Source: Rhynchonema sp. JSB1_4 (Eukaryota; Nematoda; Chromadorea; Monhysterida; Xyalidae). Taken from it: a stretch of 64,000 nt of DNA. Below, piece after piece: positions 17,601 to 28,811 of this stretch. Each line of letters begins with the position of its first letter. The first letter of the stretch is position 1. Both the position numbers and the translations under genes were made by a program. The notes under the pieces were generated by a model that saw nothing but the letters and a program-made list of their open reading frames with translations, did not search any database and was not told where the DNA came from. The stretch covers positions 1-64,000 of the forward strand of contig JASAMV010007919.1 in assembly GCA_030248065.1 (NCBI GenBank). Reading direction: 5' to 3'.

Positions 17601-19107
17601 ACAGTATAATATGTTACCGTATATATGTAACTACATACTTTTTCAAATTATAACCAACCCCAGGCGAAAATGGGCTTATTTTTCGACTTTCAGATCTCAA
17701 AAATCGCGCACTCTGCGCATAAACTTCTGTATAACAGCAATCTCAGCCAAATTTTCGGTCAAAATGCAAAAAGTACCAATTTTTCTGTTGCCCTATACGT
17801 TGCAGTATAATGCGTTCAAAAACACCATTATTCGGGCTCTGCCCAGCCGTTACCCAACTCCCTTTTTCTTCGAAAAAAGTTACCCAACCCCCTAAATTTT
17901 ACCCCATGGCAATTTGACTGTGACATATTGTGTTTTGGCTCCCGTGGTACTCTGCGTAACCTATCATTTCATTGACACTTACTGTAGCTGTGTGTGTACA
18001 TAAGGATCTTTTCCCGCTTTTACATGCAGTGCACATGCGGAAAATAAGACGTATACTCTCCGGCATTTAGCACATACGGTATACCTAAAAGCCAACATCG
18101 TCATTTCAGGGCCTGTAAGCAGAAACGGTCAGGTCAGAAACCTTGTCAGGACCAGAACTAACGATTTCTTTCTACTAATTAGTAGTTACTCTAAACAAAA
18201 CGCTAAGTTGTCCCGAAACTAAACATGTTATAAATTCGCGGATGAACATCTTGACAGAAAACTGTTGTTTAGATGGCGTGCTTGCCACATCCAGCAGTGA
18301 CGACCCACTGATGCCAAGTATCGTGACGAGCTCAAGTGCCCCGACAATCACCACCGAAAGCTCGGCCAGCTCAAGTCGTAGTCCCTACACCGGCAGTTCG
18401 CTATCGGTTGCACAGACACTCAGTTCCACTGACAGCATACCGCATGAGATTGGAGCCTATGGTGAGTCTGTGAAGCACCGAAAGTTCTCCGATCATGGGT
18501 ACGCATACTACAACAATCCGGTGCAGCAATGCACGCTTGGTAAGTGAGTTTGATGATGGCTTATTGATTGAACTAAGCTTCAGAATTTGACGGTAATACA
18601 GAATCTGGTCATTGCATCCTGGTGACGTTTTAGTGCCTTTAATTTTCCCCGAGCTGCCGCTCTTACGATCATTGTGAGGTACAATTTTTTTCAAGGTGTG
18701 TCTAAAATATTGTAATCACTCAGGTATGAACCTGTTTCTTCAACAACAATGTACCCAACAATTGAGCAATACTCCACACAAGGATGATATGGATGCAAGA
18801 ATGCTCGCTGCGCAACATCTCAGGCCAGAGCTGGACAGTGAGGGTGGAGAGTTGAGGAATAGGCGAGCCTACAGTGAGAGCCTGCCGCACCGGTTGGTAC
18901 TATAATTTGCTTCACTACCTATTTGGCAGCCCTAAAACGAATCACATGTGGCGCAGGTATGGTCAAATGCGTTTAACCGAACGTGCAGCTCCCGAGCAAT
19001 CTGAGCCGACAACCGATAACGCCGATGACTCAACACCACCGGCATTGGAAAATCAACAGGAAATACAAACCAAAATGGAAATGGACCAACCAGAGGATGT
19101 GAATTGA
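11680..19107 (+). CDS. HMBOX1/HNF1-class atypical homeobox protein, about 792 aa
   Basis: Likely nuclear DNA-binding factor. Exons: 11680-11760, 13020-13219, 13604-13784, 14143-14316, 14637-14863, 15368-15514, 15570-15922, 15998-16187, 17063-17151, 17218-17367, 18273-18539, 18724-18892, 18957-19107; phases agree throughout. The N-terminus FTVEQLELIRRLRSTGITSE plus ALEQLDHE matches the HMBOX1 dimerisation-type start. Residues about 388-450 are the POU-specific-like domain (FIQQHQLRQTTVGAMTNISQ, then YVSKFLNG and KVFVWYLNCRR). Residues about 505-575 are the homeodomain, ending in AVWFLNRRKQA, with a loop between helices 2 and 3 as in HNF1/HMBOX. Human HMBOX1 is about 420 aa; here long Ser/Thr/Pro/Gln-rich segments fill the gaps and tail. 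Vertebrate HMBOX1 binds telomeric repeats; whether this one does is unknown. The start ATG is the first in frame with the conserved N-terminus. Confidence 0.85.
11851..12862. mobile_element. 1.0-kb Tc1/mariner-like non-autonomous element
   Basis: Inserted in the first HMBOX intron. Left end TA|CAGGGTGTTCCAAAAAAG and right end CTTTTGGGACACTCTG|TA are inverted copies flanked by TA on both sides. Arms of roughly 200 bases pair imperfectly; the interior has further inverted words such as ATCGCGATGGTC and CCAATTTTGGTAC. There is no transposase reading frame. TA flanks point to a Tc1/mariner mobiliser; that is inference. Confidence 0.75.
13827..14048. mobile_element. 222-bp GC-rich fold-back MITE in HMBOX intron
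   Basis: Arms pair for about 95 bases: CCAAGTAAATTTAGGGTAGG at the left against the complement of CCCCCAAACTTACTCGG at the right, and AGGTGACCTTTGT against ACAAAGGTCACC at the centre. Much more GC-rich than the surrounding intron. Confidence 0.75.
16865..16995. repeat. CCGAAACACAG-word repeat
   Basis: Within the HMBOX intron 16188-17062, words of the type GAAACCCGAAACAGA, GTTTCGGGTTTTCG and CCGAAACACAGAC occur in both orientations and form an imperfect inverted repeat. Non-coding. Confidence 0.4.
17640..17905. repeat. GTTACCCAACCCC-phrase repeat with AAATCGCGC core
   Basis: In the HMBOX intron 17368-18272. Phrases AACCAACCCCAGG, GTTACCCAACTCCC and GTTACCCAACCCCCT flank an AT-rich core holding AAAAATCGCGCACTCTGCGC, a word close to those in the elements at 51.1 and 53.4 kb. 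It looks like a relative of that element group. Confidence 0.5.
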
Positions 19108-20321
19108 GTTCGGTTGAGCAGTTGTCGTTGAGTATTCACATAAATACTTACTGTTGTGGACCTATTCGAAAAGGCGAAAAAAATCAACATCTTCGTTTCC
19201 AAGACTTTAGGATATTTGCGGAACACAGAATCGTTTTGTGGAATGTTTCTAAAATTTGTTGAACTTATTGCTAACATAATCAAATGTCATTACACAGTCG
19301 CTTTATGTGCATTTCAAGGCACGTGTACATTAGTTCATTCATCCGCACTTCTAAGGTTTTCTACAGTTCTGCCTCATTTGTTATATAACTTTTAGTCAAC
19401 TTTTTTGCCGTGACAGACAAGCATATCCTATGTCTACCTTGCCTCTTTTTTGCAAAATTAGTATTTGTTTATAGAAAAAAACTAATCTCAGTTTTGTAGT
19501 TGTTTGGGCTACCTGTGATCAACAAACCGGTATTTCACTGCGTGAAACCTTTATCGACAATCCTACGTTTACTTGAGTTCTCCGAAAGCCCTCGCCGGGC
19601 GGCTGAAAATGCTTGAAACCGATGTTTTTACGATTTCGGTTTTTGCAGTGAGTTTGCCAGCAGCAAGCAAAGTTCCCCACTGTATTGGCACTAAATAGTG
19701 TAGTTCGGGATCAACCACCAGCAGCGATCCGTAGTAGCCTAAAAAGGGCTATCGTGCCCGTGGAAGTGTACTCAGTGCTAAGGTGCTCAGATGTTCCTGG
19801 TTGGTGACTAGTTAAAGCCTAAGCTTAAAAGGAAACTCAAGGCAAAACTTCACAAAAAATTGAAACATACAATTAGATTCAAGATGGTCCGTATACGACG
19901 CACAATGCTGCTTTTGAGTCCGAACTGCACGGGGGTACCCACTTGCGTGCAAAGACTTCGATTGGTGATGGCAAAATTCACTGCAATGTCTGGAATTGTG
20001 AGAACACTGATTTAAAGCATTTTGTGCCGCGGCGGCGCCAACTTTCGGAGTACGACCTATACTTGTACCTGAAACAATGCGTGATTTTTGATGATGTTCA
20101 TTTGTTAAACTGTGCAGACCAAAGTTTTTTGTCTAAATTTGCGGTGAACACCTATTTTTGTTTGCTCGAGTTGCGATTTTTGCGCGCTCATGTCGTATCA
20201 ACAACTTGTACATCCACCCATCTTTCATGTGATTACTTAAAGATACTTATGTCCCGATCATCACCTTATCGGATCTCAGCGAGGACCGTGGTTGTGTACG
20301 TTGAGGGTGTAACGTCATCTC

Positions 20322-21315
20322 AACGCGACCTTAATTGATCTCAATGAAACTTGGCACGTTAACTGGGCTTGATCCAAAACACTCATGGCCAACAATGCTT
20401 TCCAATACCAGCTCACTGTCTGGGCCCGGAAGACCAAAAGCACGAGCTGGTCTCAACAGCATGGTAGTGCCCAAAATGCGACTACGGCTCGGTATTGAAG
20501 CCTTGGCGTTTATGAAACATTTGTGATCAATCTGTGTACTGAGAACATGTAAAATGAAGAAATATTTTAGTTTCAAGGTATGGAGGTGGGGCAATTTTTT
20601 TACCTTCCGGGCTCAGACAGGAAGCTGATATTGGGTGGAATTTTCGAAACGGTATAAAGGTCAGCTGGGCGTAAAGGTCGGCGTAAAGTTCCGACGAAAG
20701 CTCGGTCGGCGTAGCTCGGTGTAAACGTGAAACATTGCCTGTTATTAACGTGGAATGTTTCAAGTTTACACCGAGGTCTATCACACTGAGCTGTCGACCG
20801 AGCTTCCACCGACCTTTACACCCAACTGACCTTTACACCGTTTCGAAAATATCACCCATTGAAAAACATATGTTATCCATGAGTTTGTGGACCAAGCCCA
20901 GTTAACGTGCCAAGTTTCAATGACGTCGGCTAAGGTCGCGTGGCGCATAGTCCAACTACGTGCTCATGAGACGACTAAAGCTTGCTTGGCTAGATTCAAA
21001 AAATGCGCCGATTACACGTGTTTCCGCAAACAAAAGAAAGAGATTGAGCCGAGAGACAGGATGACAAGTTCCAGCTGGCTGACCTTAATTTGTTGCGTGC
21101 TTACGCGAACAGCAACGTCGTTCAACACACAAATGTTTTGGGAGTCAAAAGGGAATTTACGCACCGAGGTGGAGAGCGTGTTTTTAAAAAATACATGCGT
21201 TTCTCTTTCTTTCATTTCTGAAATACGTGGAACCGGAACATTATTGGATCCGTTCAAGTCAACTTCAAAATAAGTCGTCTCATGAGTTCGTGGCTGGACT
21301 ATACGCCCTAAGCGC
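20322..21315. repeat. Composite fold-back region
   Basis: Two inverted pairs are visible. CATTGAAACTTGGCACGT-type sequence at 20,322-20,383 pairs with 20,880-20,942; GCGCATAGTCCAACTACGTG at 20,945 pairs with the complement of 21,270-21,305 (GTCGTCTCATGAGTTCGTGG). A separate MITE (20,633-20,857) is inserted in it. The stretch 21,060-21,175 (AGCTGGCTGACCTTAAT, ATGTTTTGGGAGT, GGGAATTTACGCACCG) recurs at 57,350-57,440. The rest of 19,108-21,833 shows no gene. Confidence 0.65.
20633..20857 (-). mobile_element. GGGTGG MITE, copy 1 (225 bp)
   Basis: Ends are GGGTGGAATTTTCGAAACGG and the complement GGGTGATATTTTCGAAACGG, flanked by the 3-bp duplication ATT. The arms carry GTAAAGGTCRGYTGGGCGTAA, GCTCGGTCG and TCGGTGTAAAC boxes. 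Another full copy lies at 63,436-63,661 in the opposite orientation and a single end lies at 45,693-45,765. Three-base duplications and GGG termini suggest a PIF/Harbinger-type mobiliser (inference). Confidence 0.85.
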
Positions 21316-21833
21316 CACCAACTTTACGCAAAGTTTTCTTGATCAAGGGAAACGTTCACAAAAGCTGTAAAGCTCATGGACTAAATTATTTTGAATACCA
21401 TTTTAGTTATTTGTTCCCTACTTTGCGTTATTCTTCCTGTTTCAACTTATTTTTCTCTCGATAAAATTTATCATACAATTACTCTTCTTTACCACATTAG
21501 GGTTCCATAAGCCAAACACACAAACTCAACTTCAAGCAGCGTTTATCACATTTTAAGCTCACAAATGGAGAATTTGGCGGCACTTACAAATTCGGTCTAT
21601 GAAATGAACGCAACCGCCAACTCAGCGTTGTTGCGTATTACACGCCCAAGCTGCTCGAATTGCATGTCACTTGAAGGGGTCACAATACCTGGCACTTTAC
21701 AATTTGGCTATAGACAGGAGAAAGGATGGAGGGCATGCCCACATTTTTCTATGGTAAACAAACTAGCCATCGGTGCATGGCCCGACAGCGATGACATTCA
21801 CCAACCCGATCCCTAAGGCCTGGTCAATCAATA

Positions 21834-24800
21834 TTAAATCTTTCTCATCATGGAGCAGCACTGCATCGCCCCCATTCCGTGACAATCTTGGCACATTTTG
21901 GCAAGTTGACCCAGTTTCCCACCGCTGTCTACAGCTTTGGCACAGAACATACATTTCGGAGCCGGTTGACGGAGATGACGGCTGGAATACCATTCGGCAA
22001 TATAATCACACCATAAGAGAGTGAACTAAAATACAAAGCTTAACCTGCATGACAAGCAAAAATGCTTTGCGTCATGTCTGCCACAGAACACGCAGCGATC
22101 TCTGACAGGATCTCGACAGAATCGGCAGACGTATTGCTCGCTGTTCTGACCGCCCTGCACCAGACCAGGGCAACGGAGTTGCTGCAATTTCTATTTCTTT
22201 GTGACAACGATTTGGGTTAGAAAGACCTTGTCATGCACCTTGAACAACGCCGTTTTCTGCATCCAATTCAGCAGGTTTGCGCGCCTGTCCTTCAGCATGA
22301 ACATCCCTGCCTTGTCCAACCAGCCAGTTTCGATGCAGTGTCGTGGGTATTGCATCGCGACATCTCTCATGCTCTGGTCGTATTTGTCGTAGTACTTGGC
22401 CAGTTTCGCATGCGTCTCACGGTATGTGGACGAGTTGAGGTCATTGCAGAACACCTGCGAAACCGACGATACGTGTCTATGTTTCGCCCTAAATCTTTAT
22501 TTCCAGTGGCTCATCACCTACCAGCCTGACACTCTGTTCCAACACGACATTGTCATCATGGGACACATGCATGACAGATTGCAGTGCGACACTGGTACGC
22601 GACCAAGTCAATGCCGACGTCGGTTGTCCAATGTTGACGTCACCCAACAGCAGACGCATTGAGTGCTCGCTCAACCGAGCCGGGTGCGCACATACCAGGA
22701 TTGACAGACAATCGTGCGTCTGCAAAATGAGCATTATACCATGCGGCAATTGCATGTATGTTTGATCATGTATACGTCAACCTTCTGGTATTCGTCATCT
22801 TCGCTGATAACACGTTTGAGAACGTGCGACACCAATTCGTTCAAACCATCGGGCAGACAGCGAATTTGCTCAGTGACTTTCCTGCGCCATAAAGGTAATA
22901 GGTATTTTTTGACTCGTTAGAAGGAAGGAAGAATACGACAACCTGAAATCTCCAAACACCCTCAACTCTTCGAGAGCCATATTCAGCCACAATGGCAACC
23001 GCTCTTTGTTTCTTTTGCCAGCAAATGCATCCAACTGTGCATCATCCATTGTCTTACCGTAACTCGATAAATACTGTGCTGCATACAACCTTGAAGATAA
23101 AAAATATTTCGCCTCCTTTGTATTGGACTGTGCTTTCAGAAATCACACCTTTGATCGTGTTGATTTAACCCAGTTAATGTGAGTCGAATACTGCCCCTGA
23201 TTTTGAGTCTGTGCATTGTTGGTGCATGCTGATTGGAACACGTCACAATTAGAGTGACGTTGGATGGGACACGGGCGGGCAGCCAATCAAGGTGCGATGG
23301 TGAATCGTGCGTGTCAAGCTATAGAAAATTGAACATAAAACATCAGAAACATTTACATCGAACACTTTTATTCCAGTGTGTGTGGCAACATGATTTATAC
23401 TTACATATTCCAATCCATCCAATATCACAAATCGTGGATCCTGTGCCGTACGAACGCGTGATCGCATTTTGCTCCAGGCTTGCTCGTTCAACAGTTGACC
23501 CAGTTCATCCAACGGCCGTTTACGGAGCTCAGTGTCCTTCACGGCAATGCCACACCAGTGAAGAAGACATGCTGAATATAGTAAAGGGTTCAGGATATTT
23601 CAGTCATGAGTATTTTATCCGTAGAAACAACTAACCGAGCAGCGCATTTGCACTTCGGCTATCGGCACTTGCATCACAGAAATATGAGAAAGTGTTCTTT
23701 TTGGGCAGCTTTGCAACCAGATTGGCCAACAAAGCTGATTTGCCCACGCCCTGATCTCCGGTGATCCAAACTAACGGTCTGTTGTACGCATGCTCCATCT
23801 GAAACTGATTACCGTCCGTGTCGACGGAGCCGGCGATTTGGTAAGGAACGGCTTACTTTTTTGAATTCATCCGCAAGCGACAGCTCTTCAATCGACAAGC
23901 AGTCGTTGTCCATTTCCTGATCACTCCGGTGTCGGTAACAAAACGAAGACAAAGTGTCCAACTCCACCTTTCGGCCCACAAAACACAATAGCAGTGCTGA
24001 TTGATGGTGCTTCTGTGCCAGGTGCACTGACAAAAGTAATTCAGAAAATTCTTCTCTAGATCTGTTGTTTTTTAGATACTGAGCAACTAACGTTCCTCAA
24101 TCGGATCCAGTTCAACCGGTTTTGACGGCAAGCAAAATTTCTTCTTAATGGCGTCTTTGAGGAAGCGCTCGACAACGCCGGCAAAACCATCCTCATTCAG
24201 TCCAGTGAATACTAACTGAAAGATCGATTTCAGATCTTGTCCGTTTGCCACGATTGTACATCTATATGGTCTACATATTATATCCGTACCTTGTCCTCCA
24301 TGAGTTCTGGTCTCGCTGTGTACGTAAAACACTGTTCCCGGAACTTTTTCTTGAGTTTTCGTTTCAATGTCTGAAATTTCCTAAACCAATCAATTAACCG
24401 AAACGAAAACAAACCTACAGATTCCGTATGCTGTACATCTAAGTGCGCCATTGGCAGTTCATCCTTGTCGCACATTTTCTCCATTTTTCGTTTCATCGAT
24501 GTCGTCGGCCGTTTCTCCTCCTCTACTTCTCGCATCATGAATATCGCGTTCGGATTATTGCGACTGTTAAATGTTGATTTGCCTCGTATTAAGTTCTCAG
24601 AAGCCTTGTTGTTCTCTTGTTTGGTCATTGTTTGCTTACCGGTAGGCGCCGTGCACGAGCTCCATATGCGTGATTGATATACCATCAATCCATGAATATC
24701 TCGAACTGATGTTTGCACCGTGACGGCCAGAAAAATCCTTCGAGGTTGGAATCCAGCCATAACTAAAACGATCGTCATTTTATTTCGGTAAGCGTTCCCA

Positions 24801-25557
24801 TTACACCTACATACATGGCCCCAATTCTCGAAAGCGCAACCGACCCCGGTGGCGGTTGCGCTTTCGAGAATTTCGGCCCATGTGAGCCCAAACAACCGCT
24901 AAAAAACCGGGCCACATTGAACATGTGCTGCAGCTGAACGGCAGTGACGACGCAGATGCAATCTCCAGTCGCAAATTCAACAATCAACAGCAAACACAAC
25001 CTAACCGCGCGCCCAGCAGGCTGACTAGAAATGGCATGTGGTTGGCAGCAATGCAATGGTCCATCTCCCTCATGCAGATGGCGATTGTGTCGATGGCTTG
25101 CGTGTCAGCGGGCACGCCCCATCGCAGGTCGACCTCGACTAGGCTGATTCCGAAGTCCCGACACCAACAACGCACAGACGGGAATACCTGCATCAACCTG
25201 CAGTCTGTTTTCCCCCGGTCATTTCAACAAAACCATCACACTTGCTGAATGATCAGCAAAGATGTGAAATGTGATTTGAGCAGCAAGGTTCTTTCCGATC
25301 TGGTTTCTCTGAGTGACTTTCCGAACATATTCAGGATTCTAATATTGATGGGCGACCATGACAAACTCCAAAAAACCGCTCTGAACCTGTTTAGCTAGCA
25401 CTTCCCTTTCCGAGTGCATGTCCACAAATGTTGAGGACACGAACACCCTGACGACCTTTTGTGGGTCCCTAGGTTCAGGGGGCAAGGAACGGGGCACCGA
25501 ATCCTCAATTTTCTCCCAACAGCGACGCACAGTTCGTGTAGGTGACCGGTCAGACAT
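21834..25557 (-). CDS. DUF4062-NACHT STAND NTPase (TEP1/NPHP3/NWD1-like) with Cys-rich tail
   Basis: Predicted signalling or scaffold ATPase. Exons from the 5' end: 25387-25557 (RVFVSSTFVDMHSERE, DUF4062), about 24990-25187 (DFGISLVEVDLRWGV), an unresolved part at 24.7-24.99 kb, about 24419-24700 (NNPNAIFMMRE), 24290-24380, 24092-24235, 23857-24026 (FVGRKVELD), 23636-23798 (Walker A GDQGVGKSAL), 23405-23571 (Walker B RFVILDGLEY), 23149-23318 (WLPARVPSNVTLIVTCS), 22943-23089 (YLSSYGKTMDD, LEELRVFGDF), 22782-22881, 22522-22719 (LSEHSMRLLLGD winged helix), 22227-22454 (YPRHCIETGWLDKAG), 22045-22181 and 21834-21981. The last two encode paired CxxC units, YVCRFC, RCVFC, HFCLSC, KCMFC and MCQDC, then stop. 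Known relatives continue into TPR or WD40 repeats; here none are seen. Phases agree from 24380 to the stop. An upstream exon may exist near 25.7-25.87 kb. Confidence 0.75.
24803..24880. repeat. Short hairpin, GGCCCCAATTCTCGAAAGCG arms
   Basis: About 30-base arms (ATTCTCGAAAGCGCAACCG and CGGTTGCGCTTTCGAGAAT) pair almost perfectly around a loop of a few bases, inside an intron of the STAND NTPase gene. The arm sequence recurs in altered form at 57,298-57,320. Confidence 0.8.
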
Positions 25558-25674
25558 GATTTTACTTGGATTCTCCAACTTTCGTTTACATGTTAAAAAG
25601 ACTGCCACGTGCGCAGAAGTCTAACTCATGGTGACTATTGTTCCCATGCCAACCCAAGTCCACCACACGTGTAC

Positions 25675-25869
25675 TTACTGAACGTGTGCACAGGTAGGTA
25701 CCATGTAGTGCACATTGTGTTTACTGTATGTGTGTTCTCTGATGGGTTTGAGATCTGACTTCTTGGCTCCATAAGCTTTTAGCACTTCAGCGCGCTGTCT
25801 GGTCACGATCTCCTGGAGTTGATGAACACCTGTATGGTCAAAATGGCTTAATCGCTGTTGAGAGACCAC
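25675..25869 (-). other. Possible upstream exon of the STAND NTPase gene
   Basis: The minus strand after an acceptor-like TCTCAACAG encodes HFDHTGVHQLQEIVTRQRAE and LKAYGAKKSDLKPIRE, a helical, charged sequence with good coding character. It ends near a GTAAAC donor. It has the right strand and place to be a 5' exon of the neighbouring gene, but the junction to the DUF4062 exon could not be settled. From here to 26,158 nothing else is seen. Confidence 0.35.
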
Positions 25870-26158
25870 TTTTTCCTGATCTCTGTACAGTTGCTGATTT
25901 TGTGCAGTTTTTACATGGTTTTATATCTTTCCTACTTTTCCATTGAGGTGTTCGCCATCGTTGCTTTCAATTCCAACAGCTTGTTGCTTGATGATTACAT
26001 AGGTATTAAAAACATTTATACAAACGCACAAAGTTATGTAATTGTATGTAGAACATACATAAAAGCTTCATAGAAGGAGTGTAACTCAGATATTTGTCAT
26101 GATTTAAAGCAGATCGGTAATTCATCGCACACATCGTGCAAATAAAAAGTGCAGGGCA

Positions 26159-28811
26159 TTATTGGAACCACATTACAAACGGTTCACCCCTGGGTTCAGC
26201 TACACCAGCGACTGTGATGGGTACCTTGGCCACGCCCAGTATTCCATTTGAAACATTAGCTTGGCTGGGCGATTTCTGTGTGTTCAATTGGTGGTTGGCC
26301 CAGTCGGCTTCACTGGCTTTGCCCCATACCGAGTACACAATTACCGGTATGAGAGCGATGATGGCTGATGTGTAGAATACGTTGGGCCACGCTGTAATAG
26401 AAAACAGATTATTTGGTTCGCTCTTTACGGACTTGGACACCGGTCCACAAGTTTGAGGCACTAGTTCAAGTTTGTCCAAAACCTAACACAAGGGCAAACA
26501 TCAGAATTCACCGGGCATAACCTCAAAGTGCTACCCCGAACCTTCAGGTTGTCCGTCGACATAAGTCGTGACCAGGAAAGGTAGTGCGATGCCAACAAGT
26601 GACACAATGAAGAAGCACAGTCCGGTGATGGTGCCAGTGTACAACGGGGCGATGCATGTCAACGTGGTCAGACAACCGGGGGTGTGCAAACCTGCAACAC
26701 TGAACCACGTCATTTGGATCACCGAGCATCCGGAACCCATAAGACGACTTATGGTACTATCAATGTCAATGCAGGGTGAAAAGCAAGAATCATGTGAGTG
26801 TGATGCGTTCTAACCGGCCATGCCAACTCCAATCGACAGCAAAGCCACTTTGGCCATTGTCTGATTGCAAGGCACGAACATTGCAGCCCCCATCAAACAG
26901 CCGAGACCGATACAGCCCAATGCGTTTGACAGTTTGACTGTAACCGTTAGACTCAGTTTGCAGCGACGCCGAACCGCACCTGTAACGCTTGATAAATTGT
27001 TGATTTATATTTGATTCGCAATAAATCAATAGATTGTAGCAATTCCAAACTTCTCACCAAAAATCAGTGAAGATGCAATTTTCATGGCCAACAGCGCAGC
27101 GAACGGTGCAGCACTGAACAAGGCATTGTCAATACACGTTATGCCACAGAATTCGTCCAAATATTGGGGCATGAATGTCATCACGGTCATCAGGGGTATT
27201 TCATGGCACAACACTGCGACAATGTTGGCCCAGACGGCGGCACTGAAGAGAATACGGCACCACGGCACCACACGATGTGCGCGTTTGACTTGAGTTGGTG
27301 GGCAACCGAGTGGAACCTACATACACAAAGCATTGAGATTGTGATTGTTACCTTCAATTGTCAATCGACACGTTGTAGCGCCACCCACCTGTGTGCCCAT
27401 CTTGATGTGCTCGAGCTCATTGTGCGATATGCAATAGCTGCGAGTGGGTTTGTCGGCAGCGAACAACAGCCACGAGCATAGGAACACAAGAGCACAAGCA
27501 GCACTCGCGTAGAATACATACGTCCAGCCAAAGCCGGGTTGACGGCACACGTAGCCGCCTAATGGCAGGATAATCAGCAGACCTGCGTTGTCCACAATTT
27601 CTCTTGGCATCTTATTCCAGCTGAGAAAATAGAGCGGAAACCAACCGATTTGTCGTCCATTTGTGGTCACGGCCAGTGCAAACGCCCGCCAACTCGCTCG
27701 ATACCATCTGCAAATGGTTGGTGCGTTGTGGAGGGACACTTCCCTTGTGTGGGAGCCAAGATCAATGGGCATGATAACAAATTCCAAAGGTTGTCCGAAA
27801 TGGTGGGTGTTACATTTTTTCTACAGTTTTGCTGACGGCAGTACCTAACTAAGCAGAAACGTTTGAAAATGAGATGGGATGAGCGTTGCATAACCTTGTA
27901 ATCATCGAATTAACGACGGGTTGCACGAATCCATCACACAGACCCATCAGCACCCGAGCACCAATCACAGCCACAACACTGTAATGAGCAGCCAGTGGAA
28001 TGGCCGCAGTCACTACGCTGCACACGCCCACCGCACAGGCTATGGTCCATTTGGCGTTGGTTTTGTCAGCCAACCAGCCTGTTAGCAGCATGCCTGAATT
28101 AGAAAGGGTGAACTTATGTTGAGGCAGTTGATTGGCGCAACAAGTTACTGCAGGCTCTTTGTAATCTGGTTGGTGAAACTGGTAAAAGTCAACACTTATT
28201 TGATTGTTGGCCCGATTCTCAGTAAGGCAGATCAATATAGACGTTCTTTCTTATACCATGCCCTGGGTAGGAATAAAAGAATCATGCTGAACCGCGAAAG
28301 AAATATTTGACAATGAGAAGCTGTCCACCAACCCAGTCGTCCGAGACTGAATGCACTGTAGACCCATGCCTGTTGTGTTGACGTCCAATCAGGAGGAAGT
28401 GCATGACTCAAAAGTGCCGACCAAAGATCGTCGTTGTTTTCCGTCGTTTCGGCATCAATCTCACTCCGGTTCATTCGTTTGCGCTGTTCCTCAAACCAAC
28501 ATTGCGTCGTTAGAAAAGTGTCATGCACCATGGATGCCTGAGTTGTCAAGAAGAGAGCAACCAACCTTCATACAAACGACTGCAATGGGCATATTTGAGT
28601 TCACAATCTGTATGACCACAAATGCGGCGCACAGCAGCAACAATAGGCACAATCGCATACGGTAGACTGAGAGCAGGTGCAAAGCCTTGCTCGCCTTTTT
28701 CGTGCAATCGTGTGAGCTATCGGCCGACATGGTTGAACAAATTGCAGTGGATCTGAAGTACTCACCAGTACTTTTAACGTCCATGAGTACGACGCGTACA
28801 TCTCCTCCCAT
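26159..28811 (-). CDS. SLC17-type (sialin/VGLUT-like) MFS transporter
   Basis: Multi-pass organic-anion or phosphate co-transporter of the SLC17 family, about 490 aa. Exons from the 5' end: 28566-28730 (MSADSSHD start; an upstream ATG at 28811 adds 27 residues), 28333-28537, 27895-28093, 27646-27707, 27389-27582, 27058-27316, 26815-26979, 26542 to about 26747, 26159-26391. TM1 is RLCLLLLLCAAFVVIQIVNS followed by NMPIAVVCM, the usual SLC17 string. Later signposts are LLTGWLADKTNAKWT, ARVLMGLCDGFVQP, FGWTYVFYASAACAL, ISHNELEHI, MTFMPQYLDEF, NALFSAAPFAALL, AWPNVFYTSAIIAL and WGKASEADWA. The loop between TM1 and TM2 is long and charged. Splice phase does not agree between the exons ending at 26815 and starting near 26747, so one border there is wrong or a base is in error. 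Substrate cannot be told from sequence. Confidence 0.85.

Noticed and set aside
11680..19107. Naming this gene HNF1
   Set aside because: The domain pair fits both, but the N-terminal FTVEQLELIRRLRSTGIT is closer to HMBOX1 than to the HNF1 dimerisation domain as I remember them.
21565..22024. Two overlapping plus-strand frames (83 codons each) that look protein-like
   Set aside because: They lie opposite the last two exons of the minus-strand NTPase gene, whose cysteine pairs and splice phases fit well; the plus frames cannot be joined by any intron longer than 13 bases.
24278..24895. 205-codon minus-strand frame taken as one exon
   Set aside because: It reads through an intron; the exon at 24290-24380 must be read in another frame to join the next exon in phase.
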